Part shown: positions 53,830 through 63,187 of the stretch, one piece after another | Layout of the letters: each line of letters opens with the position of its first letter | How positions within the stretch are numbered: position 1 is the first letter of the stretch | Origin: an uncultured Caryophanales bacterium | Lineage (GTDB): Bacteria; Bacillota_I; Bacilli_A; RFN20; CAG-826 | Length of the DNA: 64,000 bases | Direction of reading: 5' to 3' | NCBI GenBank assembly: GCA_902464635.1 | Contig: CABQKC010000003.1 | Span: 1-64,000 of the forward strand | Notes under the pieces: model-generated | Told to the model about the DNA's origin: nothing | The model's input: the letters and a program-made list of their open reading frames with translations, nothing else | Database searches by the model: none | Position numbers and translations under genes: made by a program

Positions 53830-55725
53830 ATGAAAAAAACAATCATTTCTTCTCTTGCGTCTTTATTGCTTATAGGTAGTTGCACTGGCTGTGTAGATAA
53901 AACACCAAAAACATTCAAAGCTTATTTCTATGATGAAACAGGAACTAAACTCATTCAAGAAACTACCTTTACTGAAGGAGAAAAACCTGCTTTCCCTGCT
54001 AATCCAACAAAGGGAGAAGATAATACTTATACCTATACCTTCGATAAATGGGTGGATGCGGTCGGAAGTGATAAGGAAGTAAATTTCCTTACTGCAACTA
54101 GCGATACTAATGCCTATGCTAAATTCATAGAAACATATAAGGATTATACGATTACATTCGTATTAAATAATGGAGAGCCTAATGTAGTTCAATCTTTGCA
54201 TTATGGTGATGCAATTGTGCCTCCAACTAATTTTGCAAAATTAGGTTATACATTTAAATGCTGGGATAAAGAGGTTAGTAGCACCGTTACAAAAAACGAC
54301 ACCTATTCAGCCGTTTGGGAAATTAATAAATATACAGTTACTTGGAAAAACGGAACTGAAACTATTGAAGTCGATGAAGGGGTTGAATATGGAGCTTCTC
54401 CTTCTTTTGACGGAGAAACCCCAACAAAAGAAAAGGCAAATGGATATACATATGTCTTCAAAGGATGGGGATTAAGTGAAGATGGCGAAGTTATCGACTT
54501 AGATAAAGAAAAGGTAACTGATAATAAAACTTATTACGCTTTATTTGATTCTAGTAGGGATGTTTTCAATGTAACTTTTGTTAATGAAGGAAACGTAATT
54601 TCTACTAAATCTTATTTCCTAGGGGATGAAGTCATAGTTCCGGCAACTCCAGTAAAGGAAGCAGACGAAAGCTATATCTATAAATTTGCTGGCTGGGATA
54701 AAGAGGTTACTACAGCTAGCGAAAGCGTTACTTATACTGCAACCTACACACCATATAGATATAAAGATGGCTTTGTTACAAAAGATGAAGGCTTGACACT
54801 AACTAATGAAACTTTCGCCGGAAGCAATGTTATTAAAGCTAGTGGCATGGGAGAAATCCATTTCAAAGACGCTTTCTTAGAGACTGATACTTTCTTTGAA
54901 AACTATACATATTTGTCATTTGAATTCCTTTATGGAGCAACTTCAACTGACAATATGATTTATACAACTGGGGCATCTAGCTGGTTTAGAACTGACTATG
55001 TTGAAGATAATGGCATAAAGAATGTTTCTGACTTGATCAGGGTTTATGAAAATGGTAACCAAGTGTTTAAGATGTATTATAACAATTGGTATACCTTCTC
55101 GATGCTAGTTAGGAAAAGTGATGCAGGCCAAGAATTCAAACTAGAAAATGTATTCCTAAATCTATATGGCTCCGCTCACACTGTTTATTTAAGAAATCTA
55201 AGATTTGGAAATGAATGGTTAATAGATACATTCGAGGCCGATCCTCTTGGTTTTATTAGTGAGACTAGTGGCGTAACTATGGAAGCTACTAAAAAAGATG
55301 ATGTCGATGTTATAAAGGCAACTTCCAAGACTGCTTTTGCCGAAGGAGAAAATGGTAACGTTTGCTTTAAAAATGCCTATGATAGCGAAGGGGAAAAAGA
55401 GTTCTTCTATAGAAATTATAATTCGATAAGATTCCAATTATTTGTTGAATCTGATGATGGTAGTGGCAAATTCTTCCATACCACTTGGGCTCAATGGAGC
55501 TGGATTAATTTCGCTGGATTCTGCTGGAACTCCGATACTACAAAAGAACCATATTTCTCTAGTTATAATGTAGAAGGAACTAAGGTTAATGTCATTACGG
55601 TTGGCTCCTGGTATACGATTGAAATGAAAGCTAATCATTCCGGAAACCGTGCGGATAATGTTGCAAAACTAGATATCTCCAATTCTACTTGCTACTTCAA
55701 AAACCTAGAATTCTTCAACGCTTAA
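53830..55725 (+). CDS. Lipoprotein with InlB repeats and two sandwich modules
   Basis: A 631-residue surface lipoprotein (lipobox LIGSC). Residues about 30-310 are four InlB B-repeats (Flg_new type), each ending in F..W or AVWE. Two C-terminal modules (about 320-460, 465-631) have the DTFFENYTYLSFEFLY..LIRVYENG..NWYTFSML..HTVYLRNLRFGNEW pattern shared with the secreted protein at 32126. AAAGGAG precedes the ATG, two bases after the previous stop. Glycan binding is inferred. Confidence 0.88.
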   Translation: MKKTIISSLASLLLIGSCTGCVDKTPKTFKAYFYDETGTKLIQETTFTEGEKPAFPANPTKGEDNTYTYTFDKWVDAVGSDKEVNFLTATSDTNAYAKFIETYKDYTITFVLNNGEPNVVQSLHYGDAIVPPTNFAKLGYTFKCWDKEVSSTVTKNDTYSAVWEINKYTVTWKNGTETIEVDEGVEYGASPSFDGETPTKEKANGYTYVFKGWGLSEDGEVIDLDKEKVTDNKTYYALFDSSRDVFNVTFVNEGNVISTKSYFLGDEVIVPATPVKEADESYIYKFAGWDKEVTTASESVTYTATYTPYRYKDGFVTKDEGLTLTNETFAGSNVIKASGMGEIHFKDAFLETDTFFENYTYLSFEFLYGATSTDNMIYTTGASSWFRTDYVEDNGIKNVSDLIRVYENGNQVFKMYYNNWYTFSMLVRKSDAGQEFKLENVFLNLYGSAHTVYLRNLRFGNEWLIDTFEADPLGFISETSGVTMEATKKDDVDVIKATSKTAFAEGENGNVCFKNAYDSEGEKEFFYRNYNSIRFQLFVESDDGSGKFFHTTWAQWSWINFAGFCWNSDTTKEPYFSSYNVEGTKVNVITVGSWYTIEMKANHSGNRADNVAKLDISNSTCYFKNLEFFNA

Positions 55726-55731
55726 TAATAT

Positions 55732-56757
55732 ATGTTACAACTAAATCCAATATTTAATGACCACATGGTTTTCGCTTTCGCTAAGCCAATTAGGGTTAGT
55801 GGAAGAAGCAATGAGGAGGTCAGCGTTGTTTTTAAAGGCCAAAAAATAACGGTAAAGCCTATTAATGATGAATGGGAAGTGACTTTTCCTGCTGAAGAAA
55901 TAGGTGGACCGTATGAACTAGTCGTGTCTAATAAAACTGAACAAATCGTAATAAAAGATATTTATGTCGGCTTACTTCTTTTGATGGCAGGGCAATCTAA
56001 TCAACAATTTAAGTTCAAAGAGGGGTTAGATAAATACGAAGAATATCTTTCTAATTCAAACATCAGGTTGTTCTCAACCAATAGGCCAATGTTTTTTGAT
56101 GGCGATTTGGAGCCTTTTAGAGCTAGCGATGGCTGGAAAGTCCTTGAAAAGGAAGATATACCATCTTGGCCTTCGTTATGTTATCAAGTAAGCAGGTTTA
56201 TTAATGAGAAAGATAAAAATATCCATATTGGTTTGGTAACTTGTTATGAAGGAGCTTCTGTTATCGAGGCATGGATTCCAGAAAATAAGATTATTGGAAC
56301 TAGTTTGGATATTCCCCTTTCTTCTAAACATCCTGACCATAGCGATACTTTCTATAAGATTTGGAATAGGAACGGATTGCTTTATGATGTTGTTTTCTCT
56401 CAATGCAAACCCTTGACCTATAACATTATTTGCTATTATCAAGGAGAAAGTGACACTTCTTTAGAAGAAGGGAAAATTTATGATAAGGAATTAGAAATCC
56501 TCGCTAAAATATATAGAAGCGATACTAAGGACGAATCTACTCCATTCCTAATTGTAGAAATTGCTAACCTTGATGTTAGGAACGATGATGGGTGGAGAAG
56601 TATCCAAAAAGCGCAGGAAAGGGCAATAAATATTATTCCAAATAGTTATTTGATTGATTCAAGGGGAGTTAGCGATACTAGTTGCATCCATCCTTCTAGA
56701 AAAAAGGAACTAGCCAGAATGATAGCCAACCAAATAACTGATATTTATAATCTATAG
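55732..56757 (+). CDS. Sialate O-acetylesterase-type esterase (SASA)
   Basis: A 341-residue hydrolase of the SASA/DUF303 family, which removes O-acetyl groups from sialic acids or acetylated plant glycans. The MAGQSNQQF nucleophile block, CYYQGESDTS and a C-terminal SCIHPSRKKEL with the catalytic His are present. A beta-sandwich precedes the catalytic domain (about 1-85). There is no signal peptide, so it is intracellular, and no ribosome site is seen; translation is probably coupled. Confidence 0.88.
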   Translation: MLQLNPIFNDHMVFAFAKPIRVSGRSNEEVSVVFKGQKITVKPINDEWEVTFPAEEIGGPYELVVSNKTEQIVIKDIYVGLLLLMAGQSNQQFKFKEGLDKYEEYLSNSNIRLFSTNRPMFFDGDLEPFRASDGWKVLEKEDIPSWPSLCYQVSRFINEKDKNIHIGLVTCYEGASVIEAWIPENKIIGTSLDIPLSSKHPDHSDTFYKIWNRNGLLYDVVFSQCKPLTYNIICYYQGESDTSLEEGKIYDKELEILAKIYRSDTKDESTPFLIVEIANLDVRNDDGWRSIQKAQERAINIIPNSYLIDSRGVSDTSCIHPSRKKELARMIANQITDIYNL

Positions 56758-56760
56758 AAC

Positions 56761-57357
56761 ATGAAATTAATAACAATAGGTGACTCAATTACACATGGTC
56801 AATATACTGGGCCAAATGATTCTTTTCCTAATTCGCTAGCAAAACCATATGGAGAATACTTGAAGGAATATTTAGGCTGCGATTATATAAATTATGGCCA
56901 TAATGGAGTTGCTTTTAGCCATACATCAACGGTTAATTCTTCTATAGCCTTTGAAAATGTTACTTCTACCTACGAAAAAGGAGATATCATCATTATTGCA
57001 GGGGGTACGAATGATTTTGGAACGAATGTAAAGCTTGATGATTTTTCTATGGCTGTTAATAAAGTCTTTTCCTGTATAAAGAATAATAATCCTAATTCAA
57101 AAATAATAGTAATGACTCCACTACATCGTAACGGAGAATCTTCAAACGAAATTGGATTATCTCTTTTTCAATATAGCGAAATCCTAATTCAAAAAGCTAC
57201 TGAATATGGCTTTATAGTTATTAATGGTTTTGATTTCTTTTTCAATCCAAATAAAGAAGAAGATAGAAATAAATATGCTTTAGATGGTCTACATTTAAAT
57301 AACGAAGGCCATAAACTTTTAGCAGATTTCATTATTTCAACGGGAGTATTGCAATGA
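56761..57357 (+). CDS. SGNH/GDSL hydrolase
   Basis: A 198-residue cytoplasmic SGNH hydrolase: TIGDSITHGQ (Ser), GHNGVAF (Gly), GGTNDFG (Asn), and DGLHLNNEGH (Asp-His). It resembles rhamnogalacturonan or sialate acetylesterase-like members. It starts three bases after the previous gene without its own ribosome site and overlaps the next by ATGA. Confidence 0.9.
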   Translation: MKLITIGDSITHGQYTGPNDSFPNSLAKPYGEYLKEYLGCDYINYGHNGVAFSHTSTVNSSIAFENVTSTYEKGDIIIIAGGTNDFGTNVKLDDFSMAVNKVFSCIKNNNPNSKIIVMTPLHRNGESSNEIGLSLFQYSEILIQKATEYGFIVINGFDFFFNPNKEEDRNKYALDGLHLNNEGHKLLADFIISTGVLQ

Positions 57358-59798
57358 AAACCGAGAAATATATTTTTAATGGCTATGAAGCTACAATCAT
57401 AATCCCTGATAAACCTAATGGGGAATGGCTATGGAAAACTGAATTTCTATATGCTTTTGATGCACTAGAAAGAAAGCTATGCGAAGATGGGTTTACTAGA
57501 GTCTATTATCAAATATCAAATAAATATGGTAGCCCTGATTCAGTTGAATTGATGCATGATTTTTATTTGGACTTGATGAATAGATATAAGTTAAACAAGA
57601 AAGCCATCTTGATAGGATTCTCTAGGGGTGGCTTATATGCGTTTAACTTTGCTTTGAAATATCCTAGTTGTGTTAAGAAAATGTATTTAGATTCTCCTGT
57701 TCTTGATTTAAGGACTTGGCCTAAAAAAGAAGATATTCCAGAACTATATAAACAAGTCTTGGACGAATATCATTTCTCTAGTGATGAAGAAATGCAAAAT
57801 TATCAATCCTATCCAGTTTATAAATTAAAAGAATACTTCGCCTTGAATATTCCTACTTTATTAGTATGTGGTGGAAATGATTCATTAGTCAGTCACGAAT
57901 TAAATTCAAAGAAAATGATTGATTATGTATTGGCTAATAACATCAAGAATTTCTATTATTATGTTAAAGTAGGGGATGCTAAAGAAGGTGGCGAACATCA
58001 TCCGCATTCCTTTGGAAATATTGATGTTGATTTGATATATGGATGCAAGGCTCCTAGATATTTCAATATTTATTCAAATCAAATTGAAGGATCATCTAGG
58101 AAAAAATTGAAAACAATAGAAAGCAACGTGTCTTTGATAAGTTGGTTTTTCTATTTGAATGCACATGATGTTATCGCTCAAATAAATAAACAAGAATCAT
58201 CTAAATCAATAAAGATAACTAAAGGAACATATCACATTTATCCTGAAGATGTAGAACTTTTACATAATGTCTTTCTTTCAAATACAGATACGATGGAAAG
58301 AACTAATCACGGAGAAAAGCATGTTCTTTTATATGTCTGCAATAAAAACAAATTAACAATCGATTGCAATGGTTCTTCTTTTATACTCCATGGACCTTTA
58401 ACCCCATTTATCTTTAAAGAATGTGAAAATATAGCTCTTTGCAATGCTAGTTTTGATTATCTAAATCCGACGATGTCAGAGATTTATGTTAAAGAAAAAA
58501 CCAATGATGGATATACCATTCAAATTCATCCATCTTGCTTGTTTAATGTAGATAAAAACAAATTAATCTTCCATAGCGAGATTAATAGAAGTGGCGATTA
58601 TTATTGGTCATACGATTATAGAGATGACGATAACATTTGTTTGTTTCGTGATGATGAAAGCCATCAAACAAAAACTAGGGTTCACGACAAAGACAAAACT
58701 CATCCATGCGCTCCATCTTTTGCAAGCATAGTTAACCTAGGAAATAATGAATTGAATGTAACTTTATCTAATAAAGGTGATTATTTTAAGGTGGGTTCTA
58801 CTTTAGAAATTAGATCTACAATTAGAAATGAAATAGGCGGTGCATTTGTAGATTGCAAGAATGTGTTGATGAAGAATGTTACCTTTAATTCGATACATGG
58901 GTTCGGTATTTTATCTCAATGCTCTGAAAATATTAGATTTATTGGTAACAAGATTTTGCCTTCTAGAGGAAGGAAAATATCTTGTAATGCTGACTTCTTA
59001 CATTTCTCCTGTTGCAGGGGACATATCACGATAAAAGGCAATCAACTTAAAGAAGGCCATGACGATTATATAAATATCCATGGCATTCATACGTGTGTTT
59101 CCAAAATAATCGATGATCATACTTTGATTGTCGAATTCAAGCATAATTGCTCTTATGGATTTAATTTCTATAAACCAAAAGACAAAATTGCCTTAATTGA
59201 CAAGAACAACCTTACCGAGATTGCCTCTAATGTTGTTATGGAATCTTCTTTAATCGATGATTACCACATACAAATAAAACTCAAGGATAAAGTATCGTCG
59301 CTATATTTAGGTAATTATATCGATAATGTTTCTACTTCTCCTGATGTAGAAATATCTAATAATGAATTTCTTTCATCGATGGGCAGAGGGATATTAGTTA
59401 CTACTAGGGGCAAATGTTTGATTGATAATAACCGATTTTCCTTTTTAGGCGGAGCCGTGTTATGTGTCGCTGATGACTGCAATTTTTGGTATGAATCTAG
59501 TTTAACTAAAGACATTACTTTCAAAAACAATTTTGTTTTGAACTGCGGTTATAACCCTTTTGGCGACGAAAAAGATTATGAAATTATAATCAAACCTGAG
59601 GTTATGGATAAGAATTCCAGGGAATATGTTCATGGCAAAATAAATATAACCGGGAATACTTTTATTGATGATAACCAGGATATAAAATTCAAAGTTGAGT
59701 ATACAAAGAACTTTTTGATGAAGAATAATTCTAGCAATAGAAAAATCATTGTTGAGCAACTTTGCTCAAATGTTTCTAACGATAAATCTAATATCTAG
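57354..59798 (+). CDS. Alpha/beta-hydrolase fused to GH110-like alpha-galactosidase
   Basis: An 814-residue fusion. Residues 1-240 are an alpha/beta-hydrolase: GFSRGG with Ser90, an acid near GGNDS and a His in GGEHHPHSFG. Residues about 265-814 are a parallel beta-helix whose core matches GH110 alpha-1,3-galactosidases as I know them: RNEIGGAFVDCKNV, GFGILSQCSENI, CNADFLHFSCCRGHITIKGN and HDDYINIHG, where the Asp residues lie in the expected active-site turns. GH110 removes terminal alpha-1,3-galactose of blood-group B and linear B structures. There is no signal peptide. GGAG precedes the ATG, which overlaps the SGNH stop. Last gene of the operon. Confidence 0.85.
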   Translation: MKTEKYIFNGYEATIIIPDKPNGEWLWKTEFLYAFDALERKLCEDGFTRVYYQISNKYGSPDSVELMHDFYLDLMNRYKLNKKAILIGFSRGGLYAFNFALKYPSCVKKMYLDSPVLDLRTWPKKEDIPELYKQVLDEYHFSSDEEMQNYQSYPVYKLKEYFALNIPTLLVCGGNDSLVSHELNSKKMIDYVLANNIKNFYYYVKVGDAKEGGEHHPHSFGNIDVDLIYGCKAPRYFNIYSNQIEGSSRKKLKTIESNVSLISWFFYLNAHDVIAQINKQESSKSIKITKGTYHIYPEDVELLHNVFLSNTDTMERTNHGEKHVLLYVCNKNKLTIDCNGSSFILHGPLTPFIFKECENIALCNASFDYLNPTMSEIYVKEKTNDGYTIQIHPSCLFNVDKNKLIFHSEINRSGDYYWSYDYRDDDNICLFRDDESHQTKTRVHDKDKTHPCAPSFASIVNLGNNELNVTLSNKGDYFKVGSTLEIRSTIRNEIGGAFVDCKNVLMKNVTFNSIHGFGILSQCSENIRFIGNKILPSRGRKISCNADFLHFSCCRGHITIKGNQLKEGHDDYINIHGIHTCVSKIIDDHTLIVEFKHNCSYGFNFYKPKDKIALIDKNNLTEIASNVVMESSLIDDYHIQIKLKDKVSSLYLGNYIDNVSTSPDVEISNNEFLSSMGRGILVTTRGKCLIDNNRFSFLGGAVLCVADDCNFWYESSLTKDITFKNNFVLNCGYNPFGDEKDYEIIIKPEVMDKNSREYVHGKINITGNTFIDDNQDIKFKVEYTKNFLMKNNSSNRKIIVEQLCSNVSNDKSNI

Positions 59799-59827
59799 TT
59801 TTTAAAAATAAAGCACCCGTGTATTAA

Positions 59828-61063
59828 TTATCTTTTTATTTTTGGTAACGGCAATACGTCTAACGGTTTTCTATTCTTGTATTTGCCACGGGTAAAATCG
59901 GGACATTCAATTGGGATTGATCCTTTTGCAATTGATTCTTCTGATAAAGCGGTAATGCTCATCCAAGAAACTGCATCATAGACATCAATCGGCATCTCTT
60001 CCTTATTCTTAATATATCTAAAGAAGTGCTTTAACATGACATAATCCATCCCGCCATGTCCTGCATCGATTTGCTCTTGTGTTATATCTTTCCAGTCTTC
60101 AGGAAGATATTCGTCATAATCCTTTTGATTAAGGAATGATTTTTCTATTGGGTCAAAGTCATGGTCATAGTTTTTATCATCCAACACGACTGATTTAGTG
60201 GTTTGGCAATAGAACCCTTCGGTGCCTTCAACAGTTAGGTTTCTATCATAAAGATGAGGCAAGGTTGTATCTAATTTTAATAAAATGGTTTCGCCATTCT
60301 CACATTCAATCATGGTAGTGGTGACGTCCCCTTGCTTGAATTTGACTCCTGCTAGCTTTTCTTTATAGTCATCACTCTTTTTTATATATTCTTCTAATCC
60401 TCTAGCTTTAGAAGACATCGATACGACTTTAGTAAACCTATTGCCTCTATTGATGTCTAATATCTTGGCAATCGGACCTAATTCGTGAGTTGGGTAATTC
60501 TCGCAGTTATGGTTCTTATATTCTTCTAACCTATAATGATGGGTATTTATCCCTCCAGCAATTTCATATCTTAAATCATGGCAATATGCTCCTTGGCAAA
60601 ATACAACTTCGCCTAAGACACCATTTCTATATAAGGAAGTTGCTAACATTTCATCCTTGCCATAGCAGCAATTTTCTAAAAAGAAGAAGGGGGTATGGCT
60701 ATTTTCATAGCTATCAACTAATTTCCAACAATCATCAATATTGTGTGTTCCACCGACTTCAATCGCGACAGGTATCCCTCTTTTCATCGATTCAAGGGCA
60801 ACTTCGACATGGCTATTCCAGCTAGTCGCGACAATTATGCAATCAGGCTTTTTGTCCAATATATCTATAAAGGAAGTAGATCCAAATGGTTTTGGGAATC
60901 CTTTTTCTTCTATGGTTTTGGAAAAGCTAGTAATCCTATCGTCAAATTTATCGCATATGCAATCTATAGTTACATCTTCATTTGCCAATATATTAGGTAA
61001 CAATGTATTTCCTCTTTGGCCTAAACCTATTAATCCAAGTCTGATTTTACCTTTTTCTTCCAT
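59828..61063 (-). CDS. GH109-like Gfo/Idh/MocA enzyme
   Basis: A 411-residue NAD-dependent enzyme. The Rossmann fold begins GLIGLGQRG, and EVGGTHNIDDC and FFFLENCCYGKDE follow. The C-terminal part has HDLRYE and YPTHELGPIAKILDINRGNRF, the combination seen in GH109 alpha-N-acetylgalactosaminidases (blood-group A cleavage by an NAD redox mechanism). Other Gfo/Idh/MocA sugar dehydrogenases could look alike. The gene is convergent to the operon end. The start is supported by AAAGGA six bases before the ATG. Confidence 0.8.
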   Translation of the reverse strand: MEEKGKIRLGLIGLGQRGNTLLPNILANEDVTIDCICDKFDDRITSFSKTIEEKGFPKPFGSTSFIDILDKKPDCIIVATSWNSHVEVALESMKRGIPVAIEVGGTHNIDDCWKLVDSYENSHTPFFFLENCCYGKDEMLATSLYRNGVLGEVVFCQGAYCHDLRYEIAGGINTHHYRLEEYKNHNCENYPTHELGPIAKILDINRGNRFTKVVSMSSKARGLEEYIKKSDDYKEKLAGVKFKQGDVTTTMIECENGETILLKLDTTLPHLYDRNLTVEGTEGFYCQTTKSVVLDDKNYDHDFDPIEKSFLNQKDYDEYLPEDWKDITQEQIDAGHGGMDYVMLKHFFRYIKNKEEMPIDVYDAVSWMSITALSEESIAKGSIPIECPDFTRGKYKNRKPLDVLPLPKIKR

Positions 61064-61079
61064 AAGCCATCCTTTTCTA

Positions 61080-61099
61080 AATTGTTTAATAAGACAATT
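61080..61099. promoter_or_regulatory. Inverted repeat upstream of the GH109-like gene
   Basis: AATTGT and ACAATT, separated by eight bases, lie some 20 bases before the start of the minus-strand GH109-like gene. Suits an operator; no regulator is assigned. Confidence 0.3.
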
Positions 61100-61224
61100 A
61101 ATTAAAATGCCTATTTTTCTAATTTGTTCGCATAATTAGGTTACTATTTTTTAATAACAATGATGTAGTTAAATTCCTAGTTTGTTAATTTTAAATATTA
61201 GAGAGTTAAAATTGATTAGATTTT

Positions 61225-61238
61225 AGAAACCGCTTACA
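61225..61238 (+). promoter_or_regulatory. Candidate cre (CcpA) site
   Basis: AGAAACCGCTTACA matches the cre core (G at 2, AA at 4-5, CG at 7-8, CA at the end). It lies in the gap between the GH109-like gene and the surface protein at 61385 and could impose catabolite repression on either. Confidence 0.4.
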
Positions 61239-61262
61239 CAACAATAAAAACAAGTAGAACGA

Positions 61263-61349
61263 GTGGTGTCTAGTTTTCTTCCTCATTTAAAGTATCTTCA
61301 TCAGTAAATACTTTATTATTTTAGTAAAGAAAACAAACAAAATCACCAC
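61263..61349 (+). promoter_or_regulatory. Long hairpin leader
   Basis: GTGGTG (61263-61268) pairs with CACCAC (61344-61349), and GTTTTCTT (61273-61280) with AAGAAAAC (61327-61334). The loop holds a CTTTA/TAAAG stem (61311-61329). The structure lies directly before the AAAAGGAG of the gene at 61385. The rest of 61064-61384 shows no gene. Confidence 0.45.
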
Positions 61350-61384
61350 AGGGGTCTACTGCATTGCTTTAAAAGGAGAAGGCT

Positions 61385-63187
61385 ATGAGAGGTAAAGGAC
61401 TTTTATTAGGGTTATCTTCACTGGGGTTATTGTTTGCAGCGGGATTTAAGCCAACTGAAAGTATTGTTAAAGCAGAAGAAGTTGCTTCTTCTATGCCTGC
61501 TAATTGGAGTTTATCTATTCTAGATGATGGTAATAATCCTATAACTTCTGATTACTTAACTGCATCCGCCTATAAAGATTCTAATAAAGGCAACTCTATA
61601 ATGATGAGCCGTAGGATCTCCGCCTATACTCTTTCAGTTACTTCGACTGCATTTGAAGCAAGTAAAGATACAGCTTATAAATTAACTTTCTTCTATAGAT
61701 CTAATTGTCTTCATGATGAAGAAAACAAAATAGTAGCTTCTATTATTGAAAATAAAGATGATGGAAGCAAAACGATAACCGAAGTTGTCTCTGCTAAAGG
61801 TAGGGAAAGTAATTGGAAACAGCTTTCTGGATATTACACGACATCCAGCCAGTGTTCTACTTTAGAGATGGTTTTTTCTTCCTATGGGATGGGCGACTTC
61901 TATATCAACGGGCCTTCTTTGGTTGGAAAGCCTGCCCCAACAACATATTTTGTAAATTACGGAATGGAAAATGGAGTTGAGGATAAGACTGCATTAACCC
62001 CATTACTAGCTTCTAATTTATCCGATGATGCCTGTACGGGGGAAAGATCGATTAAGTTGACCGATCAAGGCTTCAGAACTAATTTTGGTGAACTTCCAGC
62101 AGGGGATTATGAATTAAAATTCAAATATAAACACGATTTCGAAGACGGAAGTAGATTGTCTATAAGAATGGACAATGTCAGTTCCGATGGGACTAAAAGA
62201 GATTGGTATGCGACACCAGTTGGACCAACTGGGACAGGAGGAAGCTGGTCTACATATTCTTATAAATTCAAGAAGTTAAATGAAGGGGAGACCAATTTCT
62301 GCTCGATTAACTATATTAAGATTCATGCTTACGGGACATTCTTTATTGACGATTTAGAAATAATCAACTCTACAAACTTCAACTATATTGTAGGCGGTTC
62401 TTTCGAAGGATATGACGTTTCTAATATGTCCATGGCTGGGGCAGTTGGAATAACTAAAGATAGCGATGGCTCATTGGTCTTTGCTGGCAGTTATGATTCT
62501 GTTTTAGGTATCAACAGCGAACCTTCTTTATCTCTAGAATCTTCAAAATTTGAGTTAACTACAGGCAATACCTATACCCTTAAATATAAATATAGGGGTG
62601 GCTTTTATGAAACTGCTTCAGCTTATTACGGAACTACAAAAATCTATACTGGTTCTATGTCTGATGACTGGACCGATGTATCCGTTGATTTTGTTGCAGC
62701 TGAAGAAACGAATATCAAATTATTATTCTGTGCTTCTTCTCCTAGAACTGCCTATATCAAGAATATTTCTATTACAGACACCGAAAATGTAGAGAAATTA
62801 CCTGAAGTAATCAAAGAATATAATTCATCAGAAGGAGAAGCTATTGAATCCTTCCCATATGGAAATTTTGAATATGATTTCCCTCCAACTTCAGAAGATA
62901 GTTCTTCTAGTTCTTCTACTAGCGAAGAAACTTCATTCACCCAAGAAACTAAGCCAAGTGAAGATTCTTCTTCTAAACCAGATATTTCTTCTAGCGAGCA
63001 AAGCGGATCTAGTGGAAGTACTTTTTCTAATCCAGATTCTTCTAGTGAAGGAGAATCTCATCCATCAAATGAAAAATCAAAAGCTACAGCAGCACTTACT
63101 GGAACTACAATTGCCATGTTAACTGTATCTACTATTGGATTAGCAATTGCTATATACGCCTTAATTAGAGGAAAGAAAAATGGCTAA
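61385..63187 (+). CDS. Surface protein with beta-sandwich modules and membrane anchor
   Basis: A 600-residue exported protein. A signal peptide (about 1-30, cut near KAEEVAS) is followed by three carbohydrate-binding-like beta-sandwich units of 130-160 residues. Each ends in a Y/F-[IF]-[KDN]-[DN] strand (DFYINGPSLVG, TFFIDDLEIIN, TAYIKNISITD), similar to CBM4/9/22-type lectin folds. A Ser/Glu-rich linker (about 495-565) leads to a C-terminal helix (about 572-594) and a basic tail, without LPxTG. AAAAGGAG precedes the ATG. It overlaps the next gene by eight bases. Confidence 0.85.
   Translation: MRGKGLLLGLSSLGLLFAAGFKPTESIVKAEEVASSMPANWSLSILDDGNNPITSDYLTASAYKDSNKGNSIMMSRRISAYTLSVTSTAFEASKDTAYKLTFFYRSNCLHDEENKIVASIIENKDDGSKTITEVVSAKGRESNWKQLSGYYTTSSQCSTLEMVFSSYGMGDFYINGPSLVGKPAPTTYFVNYGMENGVEDKTALTPLLASNLSDDACTGERSIKLTDQGFRTNFGELPAGDYELKFKYKHDFEDGSRLSIRMDNVSSDGTKRDWYATPVGPTGTGGSWSTYSYKFKKLNEGETNFCSINYIKIHAYGTFFIDDLEIINSTNFNYIVGGSFEGYDVSNMSMAGAVGITKDSDGSLVFAGSYDSVLGINSEPSLSLESSKFELTTGNTYTLKYKYRGGFYETASAYYGTTKIYTGSMSDDWTDVSVDFVAAEETNIKLLFCASSPRTAYIKNISITDTENVEKLPEVIKEYNSSEGEAIESFPYGNFEYDFPPTSEDSSSSSSTSEETSFTQETKPSEDSSSKPDISSSEQSGSSGSTFSNPDSSSEGESHPSNEKSKATAALTGTTIAMLTVSTIGLAIAIYALIRGKKNG

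Noticed and set aside
33998..59798. CRISPR array or phage-defence cluster
   Set aside because: No regularly spaced direct repeats and no cas, restriction or toxin-antitoxin genes were seen. The YhcG-type nuclease at 15911 stands alone.
59799..59827. Bidirectional terminator between the operon end and the GH109-like gene
   Set aside because: Only an imperfect A/T-only pairing (AAAAATAAAG with CTTTTTATTTTT) is visible, which is too weak to call.
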